The notes below the pieces were generated by a model. The model searched no databases, was not told the DNA's origin, and saw only the letters and a list, made by a program, of their open reading frames with translations. Positions 43,091-53,071 of a stretch of 64,000 nucleotides of DNA are shown here, in pieces. This DNA comes from Firmicutes bacterium UBA5493. GTDB lineage: Bacteria; Bacillota; Limnochordia; Darwinibacteriales; Darwinibacteriaceae. The stretch spans positions 37,262 through 101,261 of the forward strand of contig DIPH01000020.1 in the NCBI GenBank assembly GCA_002424045.1. Reading direction: 5' to 3'. Numbering within the stretch: the stretch's first letter is position 1; every line of letters starts with the position of its first letter. Both the position numbers and the translations under genes were made by a program.

Positions 43091-43753
43091 ATGTCGGTTC
43101 AACTATCTGACGTTGAGAAACATCCAAGTATTCAGGCCTACATCAAGCAGGCTGATGCAAATCTTGGAGCGATGGGCTTCACAGAACACGGACGTCGCCA
43201 CATTAGTTTGGTTTCCCATATTGCCCACAATATTTTGGAGCGTCTAGGCTATGATGAGCGCTTGGCGGAGCTTGCCTCTATTGCTGGCTATGTCCACGAT
43301 CTCGGGAATTGTGTGGGAAGGGTGAATCATGGATCCGCCAGTGCCATGCTGGTGGAACCGTTTTTACGGGAGTTGGGTATGCCCCCCGAGGAAGTCGCAC
43401 TCATTCTCAGTGCTGTGGGTAATCATGAGGAAGAAGTAGGAGAGCCTGTTAATGAAGTGGCAGCGGCCCTGATCTTAGCCGACAAGTCCGATGTGCACCG
43501 CACTAGGGTTCGTAACCCAGATCTTCCCGGATTTGATATTCACGACAGGGTCAATTATGCCGTAATTAAGTCTTTCTTAGATGTGAACGAACAAGAGCGA
43601 CTGATTACACTACGTATCACAATTGAGACGGCGAACACATCGATCATGGAGTACTTCGAGATCTTCTTAGAGCGTATGCTCATGTGTCGTCGCGCTGCAA
43701 CATATCTAGGGTGCGAGTTTAAACTCAAGATCAACGAGGCGCTTTTGCTCTAG
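43091..43753 (+). CDS. HD-domain metal-dependent phosphohydrolase
   Basis: A 220-residue HD-superfamily protein: His37 in RRHISLVSH, the HD pair His69-Asp70 in GYVHDLGNC, then NHEEEVGEP and LILADKSDVHRTRV, which supplies the last aspartate. These form a metal-binding phosphohydrolase site; the substrate is unknown. Similar HD proteins are found just upstream of secD in many clostridia. AAAAAGGAG precedes the ATG. The secD promoter overlaps its stop codon. Confidence 0.85.
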   Translation: MSVQLSDVEKHPSIQAYIKQADANLGAMGFTEHGRRHISLVSHIAHNILERLGYDERLAELASIAGYVHDLGNCVGRVNHGSASAMLVEPFLRELGMPPEEVALILSAVGNHEEEVGEPVNEVAAALILADKSDVHRTRVRNPDLPGFDIHDRVNYAVIKSFLDVNEQERLITLRITIETANTSIMEYFEIFLERMLMCRRAATYLGCEFKLKINEALLL

Positions 43754-43779
43754 ACACTTTTTGGGTGCGGTAGTATAAT
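43751..43779 (+). promoter_or_regulatory. Sigma-A promoter of secDF
   Basis: TAGACA (43751-43756), a 17-base spacer and a perfect TATAAT (43774-43779). The -35 overlaps the stop codon of the HD gene. Confidence 0.75.
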
Positions 43780-43821
43780 TGTTGGTGTTGTTTAAATCAG
43801 TCCGCAAAGGGGGAATCGCAT

Positions 43822-45033
43822 TTGAGACGTAGGGACGGCTGGAAGTTAGGTATTATCCTAGTAGCAGTAATCGTTTCGGTAGTATTCTTGTACGTCACGC
43901 CGTTCAATCTCGGTTTGGATCTCAAAGGTGGGGTACACGTAGTTTTAGAAGCCGACGAATCGGCTACTACAGTAACCAACGAGAACATGGCCGGGGTTGT
44001 TTCTATTATTGAAAGGCGCATTAACGCTCTAGGAGTCTCGGAACCTCTGATTCAAAGGCAGGGAACTAGGCGCGTGATCGTGGAGCTTCCTGGTATCCAC
44101 GACCAGCAACAAGCCATTGATACTGTGGGAGCAACTGCTTTACTGGAGTTTAAGGATCCACAGGGGAATACTGCTTTGGATGGTTCATATTTAAGGAATG
44201 TGCAACTCGGGCAAGACCGCTATGGGCAGCCAGCTATTGATCTGGAATTCGATCGGGAAGGTGTGCAGTTATTTGCCCAACTTACCACCCGTTTCCAGGG
44301 ACAAGCCACCACAATTGTCCTAGATGGTGTTGAGTTGCAGACCGTGATGATCCGTGAACCCATTCTGGAAGGAAAGGCTCAGATCACAGGTGGAATGACC
44401 ATGGAAGAAGCACGCCATATGGTAGTTCTATTGCAGGAAGGGTCTTTGCCAGTGCCCATGAAGATCATGGAAATCCGGAACGTGGGTGCGACCCTTGGAC
44501 AGGATTCCATTGACAGGAGTTTCAGAGCTGGTATTATAGGTGTTATCTTGGTTGTTCTGTTCATAGGGCTCTACTACAAATCGCCTGGTTTCGTTGCGGA
44601 TTTTGCTTTGTTGATTTATATTGTCATTGTTTTAGGAGTATTATCCGCCATCAACGCAGTCCTCACCCTGCCGGGCATTGCAGGAATCATTCTTTCCGTC
44701 GGTATGGCAGTGGACGCCAATGTATTGATCCTTGAACGGATCAAAGAAGAGATGGCTGACGGAAAGAGACTGCGTTCCGCCATTGAAGCGGGCTTTAGTC
44801 GTGCCTTTGCAACGATTCTAGACTCCAATATCACCACATTGATCACGGCAGCGGTCCTTTTCTTTGTGGGCACAGGGGGAGTTAGGGGATTTGCCGTCAC
44901 TTTAGGTGTTGGTATTCTCGCCAGCATGTTTACGGCCGTTTTTGTCACTCGGTTTATTTTGGATATCGTGGTGGACCGTCGTCCCGATACAATAGCCAAG
45001 CATTTTGGTAGGGGAGGAGTCAAAAGATCATGA
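43822..45033 (+). CDS. secD: Protein translocase subunit SecD
   Basis: SecD, with SecF, uses the proton gradient to pull secreted proteins through SecYEG. The 403-residue protein has an N-terminal helix, the P1 head with LDLKGGVHVVLEAD and RRINALGVSEPLIQRQG, and a five-helix RND-type membrane block with SIDRSFRAGIIGVILV and AVDANVLILERIKEE. It is the short Gram-positive form. The start is TTG 43822 after AAAGGGGGAA. SecD overlaps secF by four bases, unlike the fused SecDF of Bacillus. Confidence 0.95.
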   Translation: MRRRDGWKLGIILVAVIVSVVFLYVTPFNLGLDLKGGVHVVLEADESATTVTNENMAGVVSIIERRINALGVSEPLIQRQGTRRVIVELPGIHDQQQAIDTVGATALLEFKDPQGNTALDGSYLRNVQLGQDRYGQPAIDLEFDREGVQLFAQLTTRFQGQATTIVLDGVELQTVMIREPILEGKAQITGGMTMEEARHMVVLLQEGSLPVPMKIMEIRNVGATLGQDSIDRSFRAGIIGVILVVLFIGLYYKSPGFVADFALLIYIVIVLGVLSAINAVLTLPGIAGIILSVGMAVDANVLILERIKEEMADGKRLRSAIEAGFSRAFATILDSNITTLITAAVLFFVGTGGVRGFAVTLGVGILASMFTAVFVTRFILDIVVDRRPDTIAKHFGRGGVKRS

Positions 45034-45890
45034 ATTTCGTTCGTTATAGGAAACCCGTATTCATCTTATCGGCGGTAATGGTCGCTCTCTCCATCATTTT
45101 TATGTTTGTCCCGGGCTTGAACCTAGGTGTCGATTTCACCGGGGGTACGATTTTGGAACGGCGGACTGGTCAGAACGTTACCACAGATCAGGTGCGTAGA
45201 GTCCTTGATGAGGCCACACCAGACGTGAATCTATCGGGAGCGGTTGTGCAAATCTTAGATGAATCCAATGAGTTTATGGTTCGCACCAGGGAGCTGAGCA
45301 ATGCAGACATTATCCGCATTGATCGGGCCTTTGATGCTGAGTTTGGTTCGTTAGCAGAACTGAGAACGGATGTAGTGGGACCGGTTATAGGGCAAGAATT
45401 GGTTCGCAATGCGTTGATTGCAATCGTGGTTTCTGCATTGGGGATCTTGGCCTATGTCTCTTGGCGGTTTGAGTTCCGTTTCGCCACAGTCGCGGTCGTT
45501 TGCCTGTTGCATGACGTTCTTATCGTCCTTGGGTTTTTCGCCCTTACAGGGCGAGAAGTCAATAGTCCCTTTGTGGCTTCTGTTCTGACTGTTTTGGGAT
45601 ATTCCATTAACAATACCATCGTAGTCTTTGACCGTATTCGGGAAAACATGCGGATGAAGAAGAGGGAAAACTACGAAGTGCTCGTCAATAACAGCCTGAA
45701 CCAGACCCTCACTCGCTCTGTCAATACAAGCATTACTACTTTGCTTGTTGTTGTGATGTTGGTCATCTTTGGAGGAAGTGCTATTGGCGACTTTGCCATG
45801 GCCCTCTTGATTGGAATTCTCTTGGGAACCTACTCGTCGCTCTTTGTTGCGGGTCCCTTGTGGCTCACCTGGATGGAGTGGAGACGATAA
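45030..45890 (+). CDS. secF: Protein translocase subunit SecF
   Basis: The SecF half of the SecDF motor. The 286-residue protein has LNLGVDFTGGTILERR in its first periplasmic part, GPVIGQELVRNALIA before helix 2, and the conserved SVLTVLGYSINNTIVVFDRIREN and LNQTLTRSVNTSITTLL segments. The start ATG overlaps the secD stop, so the two proteins are made together. A strong terminator follows. Confidence 0.96.
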   Translation: MNFVRYRKPVFILSAVMVALSIIFMFVPGLNLGVDFTGGTILERRTGQNVTTDQVRRVLDEATPDVNLSGAVVQILDESNEFMVRTRELSNADIIRIDRAFDAEFGSLAELRTDVVGPVIGQELVRNALIAIVVSALGILAYVSWRFEFRFATVAVVCLLHDVLIVLGFFALTGREVNSPFVASVLTVLGYSINNTIVVFDRIRENMRMKKRENYEVLVNNSLNQTLTRSVNTSITTLLVVVMLVIFGGSAIGDFAMALLIGILLGTYSSLFVAGPLWLTWMEWRR

Positions 45891-45897
45891 CTAGAAG

Positions 45898-45938
45898 AAA
45901 AAACTGGCGCAGGGCCTTAAGCCTTGCGCCAGTTTTTT
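45898..45938. terminator. Bidirectional terminator between secF and hpt
   Basis: A long stem ACTGGCGCAAGG-type / CCTTGCGCCAGT flanked by an A6 run on the left and a T6 run on the right. It serves the convergent secF and hpt transcripts. Confidence 0.92.
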
Positions 45939-45956
45939 AGGTAGTCGCCTGGGCGA

Positions 45957-46502
45957 TCACTCAGCTTCATCTTGATAGTATTCTGGTTTTGGGATGAACA
46001 CATAGGGAATGTTCCGGTAGAGCTGGCGAAAATCCAAGCCATAGCCGACTAAGAACTCATTTGGGACATCAAAACCTACGTAGTCCACGGGAATCTCCAC
46101 CTTGCGATTGGCCTGTTTATCTAAGAGGGTGCAGATCCGTATGGAAGCTGGGTTTCGACTATGTAAATTCTTGAGGAGATAACTGAGAGTTAGACCGGTA
46201 TCAATAATATCTTCCACAATGATCACATGCCGACCCTCAATACTTTCCTCGAGATCTTTGGTAATGCGTACGACACCTGAGGATTGGGTGGCATCTCCGT
46301 AGCTAGAAACAGACATGAAGTCATAGGTAACCGGGGAGGTAATATGCTTAGCTAGATCGCACAGAAACATCAATCCGCCCTTAAGAATGCAAATTAGAGT
46401 AATGGGTTCATTTCCATAGTCCTTAGAAATGGCTTGTCCGAGTTCTTGGACTCTAGTTTGAATGTCCTCTTCCGTAATTACAATTCGTTCAACAATGTCC
46501 AT
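45957..46502 (-). CDS. hpt: Hypoxanthine phosphoribosyltransferase
   Basis: Hpt salvages hypoxanthine and guanine with PRPP. The 181-residue protein has the PRPP motif VIIVEDIIDTGLTLS, LKGGLMFLCDL and a C-terminal PNEFLVGYGLDFRQLYRNIPYV. The upstream in-frame ATG at 46520 is not used: GGAGGTGA lies between it and the ATG at 46502. In Bacillus hpt lies elsewhere, so this is a local rearrangement; it forms a purine-salvage neighbourhood with apt. Confidence 0.95.
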   Translation of the reverse strand: MDIVERIVITEEDIQTRVQELGQAISKDYGNEPITLICILKGGLMFLCDLAKHITSPVTYDFMSVSSYGDATQSSGVVRITKDLEESIEGRHVIIVEDIIDTGLTLSYLLKNLHSRNPASIRICTLLDKQANRKVEIPVDYVGFDVPNEFLVGYGLDFRQLYRNIPYVFIPKPEYYQDEAE

Positions 46503-46528
46503 ATTCTCACCTCCGCTCATTTTCCTAA

Positions 46529-46557
46529 ATACTACTACTTCTGCAAAAAAAGATCAA
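46529..46557 (-). promoter_or_regulatory. Candidate sigma-A promoter of hpt
   Basis: On the minus strand TTGATC (46557-46552), a 17-base spacer and TAGTAT (46534-46529), about 27 bases before the start codon. Confidence 0.55.
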
Positions 46558-46637
46558 GGGGTCCGAGTGTGTACATACCTGCCAGGGCAGGAAGTTCCTT
46601 GGGTGTTGTAGAATGAACACCGAATGGAGGCTATATT

Positions 46638-49196
46638 ATGGGTTGTGTTGGTAAACGTAAGAAATGGGTTCTCCGAGCACAGGATGCAAATCTAGCGACT
46701 GAGTTGGCAGAAACCTTAAATATTCGGCCCGTGGTGGCCCAGATTATGGTGAATCGGGGAATCACTACTACTGAAGCGGGGCAGCAGTTCTTCCAGTGTG
46801 ATTTGGCGGATATACCCGACCCTTTTTTAATGCTAGGAATGGACAGGGCTGTTACTCGCATTCAACGAGCCTTTGAACAAGGAGAGTCTATTGTTATCTA
46901 TGGTGACTACGATGCTGATGGTCAGACGGCGACGGCTCTTTTGGTGAGGTCTTTTCGAGAACTGGCCCAAAATCCCGCCACCATTACCTATTATCTTCCA
47001 GACAGGTTTGATGAAGGGTATGGCTTGAACAGGGATGCCTTAACGGGGTTGAGTCACAAGGCTTCTTTGCTGGTCACGGTAGACTGTGGTATTTCTTCTG
47101 TTACTGATATTGCATACGCGCAGGGGTTGGGATTGGATGTGATCGTCACGGATCATCATGAACCGGGACCGGATTTGCCCCCGGCCGTGGCCATCCTCAA
47201 TCCCAAACAGGAAGGGTGTCCATACCCTTTCAAACATTTAGCCGGCGTTGGCGTCGCCTGTAAGCTCATTCAAGGGCTAGGAGCCCCGAACTGGACAGAA
47301 CTCCTGGACCTGGTGGCTTTAGGTACAGTAGCTGACCTAGTTCCTTTGGAGCAGGAAAATCGTGCCCTTGTGAGTCATGGACTAAAGCGCATGTCATGGA
47401 CGAATAGCTTAGGTTTGAAGGCATTACTAGAGGTGACAGACGTCACGGAGCCCACCGCATCGGATCTTGGTTTTCGCCTTGGTCCCCGCCTAAATGCCGC
47501 GGGACGTCTGGGAGATCCTGCCCGAGGAGTGCGTTTGCTTTTGACTCAAGATACGGGAGAGGCAAAAAAATTAGCGGCAGAGCTTCATCAAGAGAACGCC
47601 GCACGCCAAGACTTAGAAGCAGAGGTTTTGCAGGCTGCCATCGAAGTTGTGGAGAAGTATAGCCTGGACCAACGCAGTGCCTTGGTAGTGTGGGGAGAGG
47701 GTTGGCACCAAGGGGTCGTGGGAATTGTGGCTTCCCGTCTAGTCGAGCGGTATTACTTGCCCACTGTGGTAGTGAGCACAGCTGACGGTCAGGCTACGGC
47801 CTCAGCTCGAAGTATCGCGGGGTTAGATCTGTACCAGACGCTCTGCGATTGCGCTGAGCTTCTGAGTAGATTTGGGGGCCATACGATGGCGGCGGGGCTC
47901 AGTCTCCCTGTGGAGAATCTCCCCGCCTTTCAACAGCTTTTTGAGAGACTTTGTGCCGAAAGAATCCCCCCAGAAGACTATATTCCAAAGCTATATATCG
48001 ATGATACAATAAGCCTTAATCAAGTGTCAGATCAGTTGATTGAGGAACTAGGTGCTCTTGAACCCCATGGGTACGGAAATCCCGCGCCCTTGGTCCAGGC
48101 TGAAGTAGCTGTCCTGCGTACAAAGCAGGTTGGGGCACAGAACAACCATTTGCAGTTAACGGTGCGGGACGAAACCACAGAAGAAATGGCAGCCATTGCC
48201 TTTAGTTTCGGTGATCAGCAGGGACAGATTGAAAGATACGCTGAAAAGGTAGCCTTAGCCTTCGTTCCAGGAGTAAATGAGTGGCGAAACCAGAGAACGC
48301 TTCAGCTCACTGTGAAGGAATGGGAACCGCGGAGCGGCTCTGAGAACTATGTGCGCCGCTGGATGGTTGACCTTTATCCTTGGCGTCTTGGGGCCTCGTA
48401 TTTTCAAAGTAGGGCATTACAGCTTGAAGACGTTACATTGAAACCGCAGCAGACGTTTAGGTGGGTTGACTTGAGGGGGACCTGGGATAAAGTAGGAGCC
48501 CTTGGGAACTCTGAGGCTGCTGAACAGAAAAAACCGATCCTGATCGTAGTGAACACGCCAGCGGCCGTGCTCAAGGTTTGTCGAGAGTTACGCATTAAGG
48601 TGGCCAGGGGCCATCAGTTCATAGGGTTTGAACACGAATGGCTGACAGAGAAGGAGAGAGGGGAATTCGAAAAAACGCCACCTCTATGGCTCGTTTCTAC
48701 GGGGTTTGGGCTTGAATCTGCCTCGTGGCCTTCAGTTTGGCTCTGGGAACCGCCCCTAACGAAAGATATTGGAGTACTATGGTCAGCGCTCTGCGAGGAT
48801 GGGGGCGAATTGGTAGGATTGTTCGGTCCAAAAGAGGTGCGGCAGCTTCAGGCAGACTTGGTGCAGCACTATCCAGATAGGGAAGGTCTGGCTCGTATTT
48901 ACGTAACGCTCAAGAATGAAGACGGAGCAATCACGATGGAAGAGGCGTACAAGAGGATTGAAAGCATGGGTATGCTAGGTGCTCTGCCGGTGGCCCTAGC
49001 GGTATTTTCGGAACTTGGCCTTTGGAACGTTGACGAGAATCGCATTTTATACTCCGCGGCACCAGCCCAGAAACTAGACTTGCAGCACACTGTTTTGTAT
49101 AATAAGGTTATCAAAATCCGCCAACAGTCGGCACAATACTTAAAGCGTTGTTTGGAAAGGGGATTTTTCCAGGATGGACTTAAAAGAGAAAATTAG
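46638..49196 (+). CDS. recJ: Single-stranded-DNA-specific exonuclease RecJ
   Basis: RecJ degrades single-stranded DNA 5' to 3' in recombination and repair. The 852-residue protein has the DHH-type motifs YGDYDADGQTAT (usually DYDxDGTTA), LLVTVDCGIS, VTDHHEPG and PRLNAAGRLG, a DHHA1 domain with RSIAGLDLYQTLCDCAELLSRFGGHTMAAGLS, an OB-fold region, and a C-terminal domain like that of Bacillus YrvE. ATG 46638 follows GGAGGC. It overlaps apt by 23 bases. It is in the same place as in Bacillus, between secDF and apt. Confidence 0.95.
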   Translation: MGCVGKRKKWVLRAQDANLATELAETLNIRPVVAQIMVNRGITTTEAGQQFFQCDLADIPDPFLMLGMDRAVTRIQRAFEQGESIVIYGDYDADGQTATALLVRSFRELAQNPATITYYLPDRFDEGYGLNRDALTGLSHKASLLVTVDCGISSVTDIAYAQGLGLDVIVTDHHEPGPDLPPAVAILNPKQEGCPYPFKHLAGVGVACKLIQGLGAPNWTELLDLVALGTVADLVPLEQENRALVSHGLKRMSWTNSLGLKALLEVTDVTEPTASDLGFRLGPRLNAAGRLGDPARGVRLLLTQDTGEAKKLAAELHQENAARQDLEAEVLQAAIEVVEKYSLDQRSALVVWGEGWHQGVVGIVASRLVERYYLPTVVVSTADGQATASARSIAGLDLYQTLCDCAELLSRFGGHTMAAGLSLPVENLPAFQQLFERLCAERIPPEDYIPKLYIDDTISLNQVSDQLIEELGALEPHGYGNPAPLVQAEVAVLRTKQVGAQNNHLQLTVRDETTEEMAAIAFSFGDQQGQIERYAEKVALAFVPGVNEWRNQRTLQLTVKEWEPRSGSENYVRRWMVDLYPWRLGASYFQSRALQLEDVTLKPQQTFRWVDLRGTWDKVGALGNSEAAEQKKPILIVVNTPAAVLKVCRELRIKVARGHQFIGFEHEWLTEKERGEFEKTPPLWLVSTGFGLESASWPSVWLWEPPLTKDIGVLWSALCEDGGELVGLFGPKEVRQLQADLVQHYPDREGLARIYVTLKNEDGAITMEEAYKRIESMGMLGALPVALAVFSELGLWNVDENRILYSAAPAQKLDLQHTVLYNKVIKIRQQSAQYLKRCLERGFFQDGLKREN

Positions 49197-49692
49197 AGTG
49201 ATACCAGATTTCCCAAAGCCCGGCATTAGTTTCAAGGATATTACCACGCTTTTGAAAGACGCAGAGGCTTTAAGGGAGACAGTCAAACGCATGGCGGAAC
49301 ACTTCCAAGACCAAGGGATTGAAATGATTGTTGGTGTTGAATCAAGAGGTTTTATTCTAGGCGCTCCTCTGGCGTGTGAGATGGGTTTGGGTTTTGCTTT
49401 GATCCGTAAGCCCAAAAAGCTCCCAGGAGAAGTGCTCGCTGTAGAATATGACCTGGAATATGGTACGGATAGTTTAGAGATTCATAAGGATGCTTTTCCG
49501 TCAGGTACGAGGGTCTTAGTCGTGGATGATCTACTCGCTACGGGTGGAACCATTGAAGCAGCTATCGAGCTCATTCATAAGCTCGGCGGTGAAGTTGCTG
49601 GTTTGGCTTTCTTGATCGAGCTAAATTACCTACAGGGCCGCGAAAGGCTTATGGACTATGACATCTTCTCTCTAGTAAGGTACGACGAGTAG
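49174..49692 (+). CDS. apt: Adenine phosphoribosyltransferase
   Basis: Apt converts adenine and PRPP to AMP. The 172-residue protein shows IPDFPKPGISFKDITTLL, GVESRGFILGAPLA, LIRKPKKLPGE and the PRPP loop VLVVDDLLATGGT. The start lies inside the end of recJ. The apt-relA-dtd-hisS-aspS order matches Bacillus. Confidence 0.97.
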   Translation: MDLKEKIRVIPDFPKPGISFKDITTLLKDAEALRETVKRMAEHFQDQGIEMIVGVESRGFILGAPLACEMGLGFALIRKPKKLPGEVLAVEYDLEYGTDSLEIHKDAFPSGTRVLVVDDLLATGGTIEAAIELIHKLGGEVAGLAFLIELNYLQGRERLMDYDIFSLVRYDE

Positions 49693-49715
49693 ATAAGCGA
49701 AAGGGGGGCGCTGCT

Positions 49716-51854
49716 TTGGATCTCCAACAGCTTCTTGACCGTATTCTTAGTTACTATCCGGCCGCTAATGTGGACATGATTGCGAAAGCATACCACTATT
49801 CAGAGCGCGCTCACCAGGGACAGTCCCGTGAATCGGGAGCCCCATACTTTGAGCACCCCTATGCCGTGGCCCTCATTTTAACTGAGCTGGAGTTGGATGT
49901 GGAGACCATTGTGGCAGGGCTGCTTCACGATGTCTTGGAGGATACCCCTGTTACCCGGGAGGAATTGGAGGAGAATTTTGGCTCAACCGTACTCATGTTG
50001 GTAGATGGAGTTACAAAACTCGAAAAGTTGCCTTTCCGGGATCGCTTCGAGCACCAGGCCGAGAATATGCGCAAAATGATTTTTGCTATGGCCGAGGATG
50101 TAAGGGTTATTCTAATTAAACTCGCCGATCGCTTGCATAATATGCGGACCTTACGTCATGTTTCTCCCGCAAGGCAGGTGCTAATTTCCCAGGAGACCCT
50201 GGACATTTTTGCGCCCCTAGCTCATCGTCTTGGTATTTGGAAAATCAAGTTTGAAATGGAAGATTTGGCTTTTCGCCACATTAACCCCGACGAGTATTAT
50301 CGACTGGTGACGGAGATTGATCGCAAGCGCCAGGAGAGAGAGGGCGATTTAAGAGAGGTCATGGATATTATCATGGAACGTCTCGCCGATGTGGAGATGT
50401 CCTGTGATATTCAAGGGCGACCGAAGCACTTATATAGCATCTATCAGAAAATGCAAAAGCAGCATAAGGATCTTGATGAGATTTATGATCTCATGGCTAT
50501 CCGAGTGATTGTTGACACGGTGCGGGATTGTTATGCGGTTTTGGGCATTATCCATGCCCTTTGGAAACCCATTCCAGGGCGCTTTAAGGACTATATAGCG
50601 GTTCCCAAGTCCAATTTGTATCAGTCACTGCATACTACGGTTGTGGGGCCCCACGGCGAACCCTACGAAATCCAAATTCGGACATGGGAGATGCACAATG
50701 TTGCCGAAAGAGGCGTGGCCGCTCATTGGCGATACAAGGAAGGCTACAACCGCAAGAGCGGCGATGATGCCAAAGTGGGTTGGCTCCGGGAAGCTGTAGA
50801 GTGGTTGCAGGAAATGAAGGACCCTCAAGAGTTCATGGAAACCTTAAAAATTGATCTTTTCGCGGACGAAGTGTTTGTCTTCACTCCCAAGGGCGACGTG
50901 AAGTCTTTGCCTAATGGTGCAACCCCGGTGGATTTTGCCTTTGATGTTCATACCGATGTAGGGCTTAGATGTTTTGGGGCGAAGGTTAATGGTCGCATTG
51001 TCCCTTTGAACTATAAGCTGAAAAATGGGGATTTCGTGGAGATCCTAACCAGCAAGACGGCGAATCCTACCCGAGACTGGTTGAACTATGTGAAAACCTC
51101 GAAAGCCCGTAGCAAGATTCGCTCCTGGTTGAAGGAGGAGCAGAAGGAAGAGAACCTACACCGCGGCCGAGAATTACTAGAGCGAGAGCTGAAAAAGACT
51201 GCATTTGATCTAAAAATGGTCATGAACGAAACCAATCTGCAACAAACGGCTCGGAAATATGGAGTAAGTTCGCCTGATGAGTTGTTATCCAGTGTGGGCT
51301 CGGGGCGGATTACCGCTAGCCAGGTTGTGCAGAAACTAACGGGTCAAGACCCCCCCGAACGGAAAAAACTGCCAGAAGTAAGTCAGAAGAGGCGGAGAGA
51401 GACCACACGCGGTGTGGAAGTGCAGGGTGTGGACAACCTTTTAGTGCGGTTTTCGAAGTGCTGTAATCCTGTTCCAGGTGATGAAATCATCGGATACATC
51501 ACCAGGGGGCGAGGAATCTCTGTGCACCGGGCCGATTGCCCTAACGTTGCTAACTTGGCCATGGACGCAGGGCGGCAAATTGAGGTATTATGGAATGCGA
51601 CCGAGACGGATTCATACCAAGTGGAAATTGAGATTGAGGGCTTTGATTGCCCCAATTTCTTGTCCAATATAATGAATACCCTTTCTGAACGAAAGACAAG
51701 TGTGGAGGCTGTGACCGCCAGGACCATCAAGCATGGATCTGTGAATGTACAGTTGGTCTTAGACATCCATAATGTGGCTCACTTGAATGATGTCATGAGG
51801 GCCCTAAGACAAGTTAATGGGGTTCTAGGAGTGCATAGGGCTAGCCCTAACTAA
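49716..51854 (+). CDS. relA: Bifunctional (p)ppGpp synthetase/hydrolase RelA/SpoT (Rel)
   Basis: Rel makes and breaks (p)ppGpp in the stringent response. The 712-residue protein has the full domain set: HD hydrolase (VAGLLHDVLEDTP), synthetase (GRFKDYIAVPKSNLYQSLHTT), TGS (VFTPKGDVKSLPNGATPVDFAF), a helical/zinc-finger linker (VRFSKCCNPVPGDEIIGYIT), and a C-terminal ACT domain. Both catalytic domains appear intact. The start is TTG 49716 after GAAAGGGGGG. Confidence 0.97.
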   Translation: MDLQQLLDRILSYYPAANVDMIAKAYHYSERAHQGQSRESGAPYFEHPYAVALILTELELDVETIVAGLLHDVLEDTPVTREELEENFGSTVLMLVDGVTKLEKLPFRDRFEHQAENMRKMIFAMAEDVRVILIKLADRLHNMRTLRHVSPARQVLISQETLDIFAPLAHRLGIWKIKFEMEDLAFRHINPDEYYRLVTEIDRKRQEREGDLREVMDIIMERLADVEMSCDIQGRPKHLYSIYQKMQKQHKDLDEIYDLMAIRVIVDTVRDCYAVLGIIHALWKPIPGRFKDYIAVPKSNLYQSLHTTVVGPHGEPYEIQIRTWEMHNVAERGVAAHWRYKEGYNRKSGDDAKVGWLREAVEWLQEMKDPQEFMETLKIDLFADEVFVFTPKGDVKSLPNGATPVDFAFDVHTDVGLRCFGAKVNGRIVPLNYKLKNGDFVEILTSKTANPTRDWLNYVKTSKARSKIRSWLKEEQKEENLHRGRELLERELKKTAFDLKMVMNETNLQQTARKYGVSSPDELLSSVGSGRITASQVVQKLTGQDPPERKKLPEVSQKRRRETTRGVEVQGVDNLLVRFSKCCNPVPGDEIIGYITRGRGISVHRADCPNVANLAMDAGRQIEVLWNATETDSYQVEIEIEGFDCPNFLSNIMNTLSERKTSVEAVTARTIKHGSVNVQLVLDIHNVAHLNDVMRALRQVNGVLGVHRASPN

Positions 51855-51897
51855 GAAGTCTGAGTATTCGGTGTTGAGTGTGGAAGGATGATATGTT

Positions 51898-52347
51898 GTG
51901 CGTGCTGTTGTACAGAGGGTAAAAGAGGCCCATGTGAACGTAGATGGTCGTATTGTGGGGGCGATCTCCCATGGACTCCTTGTGTTACTTGGTGTTGGCG
52001 AGGGAGATACAGAGGAGGATGGGCGATACTTAGCAGAGAAAATATCCAATCTTCGGGTTTTCCCTGATGACCAAGGAAAGATGAACCTTAGCATTAAGGA
52101 TAGTGGCGGCGAGATTCTGGCCGTCTCTCAGTTTACGCTTTACGGAGATTGTCGCAAAGGTCGCCGACCCAGCTTTAGTTCAGCTGCCCATCCTGAAGTG
52201 GCTAACCAGCTTTACCTGAACTTTGTAGAAGTATTGAGAAACCATGGTCTCAAGGTGGAGACCGGCGTTTTTCAAGCGCACATGGAGGTTGGATTGGTCA
52301 ACGATGGTCCGGTTACGCTCATTGTCAGTAGTGGAGGGGAGTTTTAG
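51898..52347 (+). CDS. dtd: D-aminoacyl-tRNA deacylase
   Basis: Dtd removes D-amino acids (and glycine) wrongly attached to tRNA. The 149-residue protein has the start [17 protein letters not shown], the catalytic [17 protein letters not shown] and the NDGPVTLIV motif with the cross-subunit Gly-cisPro. It begins at GTG 51898 after GGAAGGATG. The stop and the next start are one base apart. Confidence 0.96.
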   Translation: MRAVVQRVKEAHVNVDGRIVGAISHGLLVLLGVGEGDTEEDGRYLAEKISNLRVFPDDQGKMNLSIKDSGGEILAVSQFTLYGDCRKGRRPSFSSAAHPEVANQLYLNFVEVLRNHGLKVETGVFQAHMEVGLVNDGPVTLIVSSGGEF

Positions 52348-52348
52348 A

Positions 52349-52978
52349 ATGCAGGTGGAGCTTTTTCGGGTAAACACCTTTGGGGTGAATTGTTATGTGG
52401 TTTATCATCAAGGGGAAGCGGTTATTGTGGATCCAGGAGGCCGGTCAGAGGCTGTCCTGGCTTTTCTAGAAAGGGAGGCTCTCAAGGTGTTGGCGATTAT
52501 CAACACCCATGGCCATGCGGATCATATTGCAGGTAATACCTGGTTTGTAGAAAAAACCGGTGCTCCTCTCTTAATCCATGAAGCGGACGCAAAGTATCTC
52601 AGTGATCCCGCATTACACCTAGGCCCGCAGATTCATCTTGATGTGCCAGACAGTAAGGCCGATCAATGGCTCGCGGATGGCGATGTGATTAAAGTCGGTG
52701 GCGAAAGCATAACTGTAATGCATACCCCGGGTCATTCTGGCGGCGGAATTTCTCTGTTTGGCCCCGGCTTTGTGCTGAGCGGTGATACCCTTTTCAAGGA
52801 ATCGGTTGGGCGTTGGGACTTTCCTGAGTCCGATGAAATGGAGCTACAAAGGAGTCTGCTCCGCTTGAGTAAGCTCCCTCCTGAAACTGTGGTATACCCC
52901 GGGCATGGTCCTAGTAGCACGATCGCCCATGAGCTCAGGACGAATCCCTTTCTAACTTCAATAAAGGACGTGGAGTAA
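52349..52978 (+). CDS. Metallo-beta-lactamase-fold hydrolase, glyoxalase II-like
   Basis: A 209-residue metallo-hydrolase with INTHGHADHIAG (His54, His56, Asp58, His59), MHTPGHSGGGISLF, LSGDTLFKESVGRWD and VYPGHGPSSTI. The motifs fit the YcbL/GloB-like group that hydrolyses thioesters; the substrate here is not known. The open frame upstream to 52244 is antiparallel noise inside dtd; ATG 52349, ten bases after GGAGGGGAG, is the real start. It is followed directly by hemZ. Confidence 0.9.
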   Translation: MQVELFRVNTFGVNCYVVYHQGEAVIVDPGGRSEAVLAFLEREALKVLAIINTHGHADHIAGNTWFVEKTGAPLLIHEADAKYLSDPALHLGPQIHLDVPDSKADQWLADGDVIKVGGESITVMHTPGHSGGGISLFGPGFVLSGDTLFKESVGRWDFPESDEMELQRSLLRLSKLPPETVVYPGHGPSSTIAHELRTNPFLTSIKDVE

Positions 52979-53071
52979 ATAGGCATTCCTTTTCATTTTG
53001 GCCATGATTGTTTCAAAATTACTGCGCCCGAGTCTCTGATCAAAACCACCGAAGCGGCCGTCAAGTCTGTA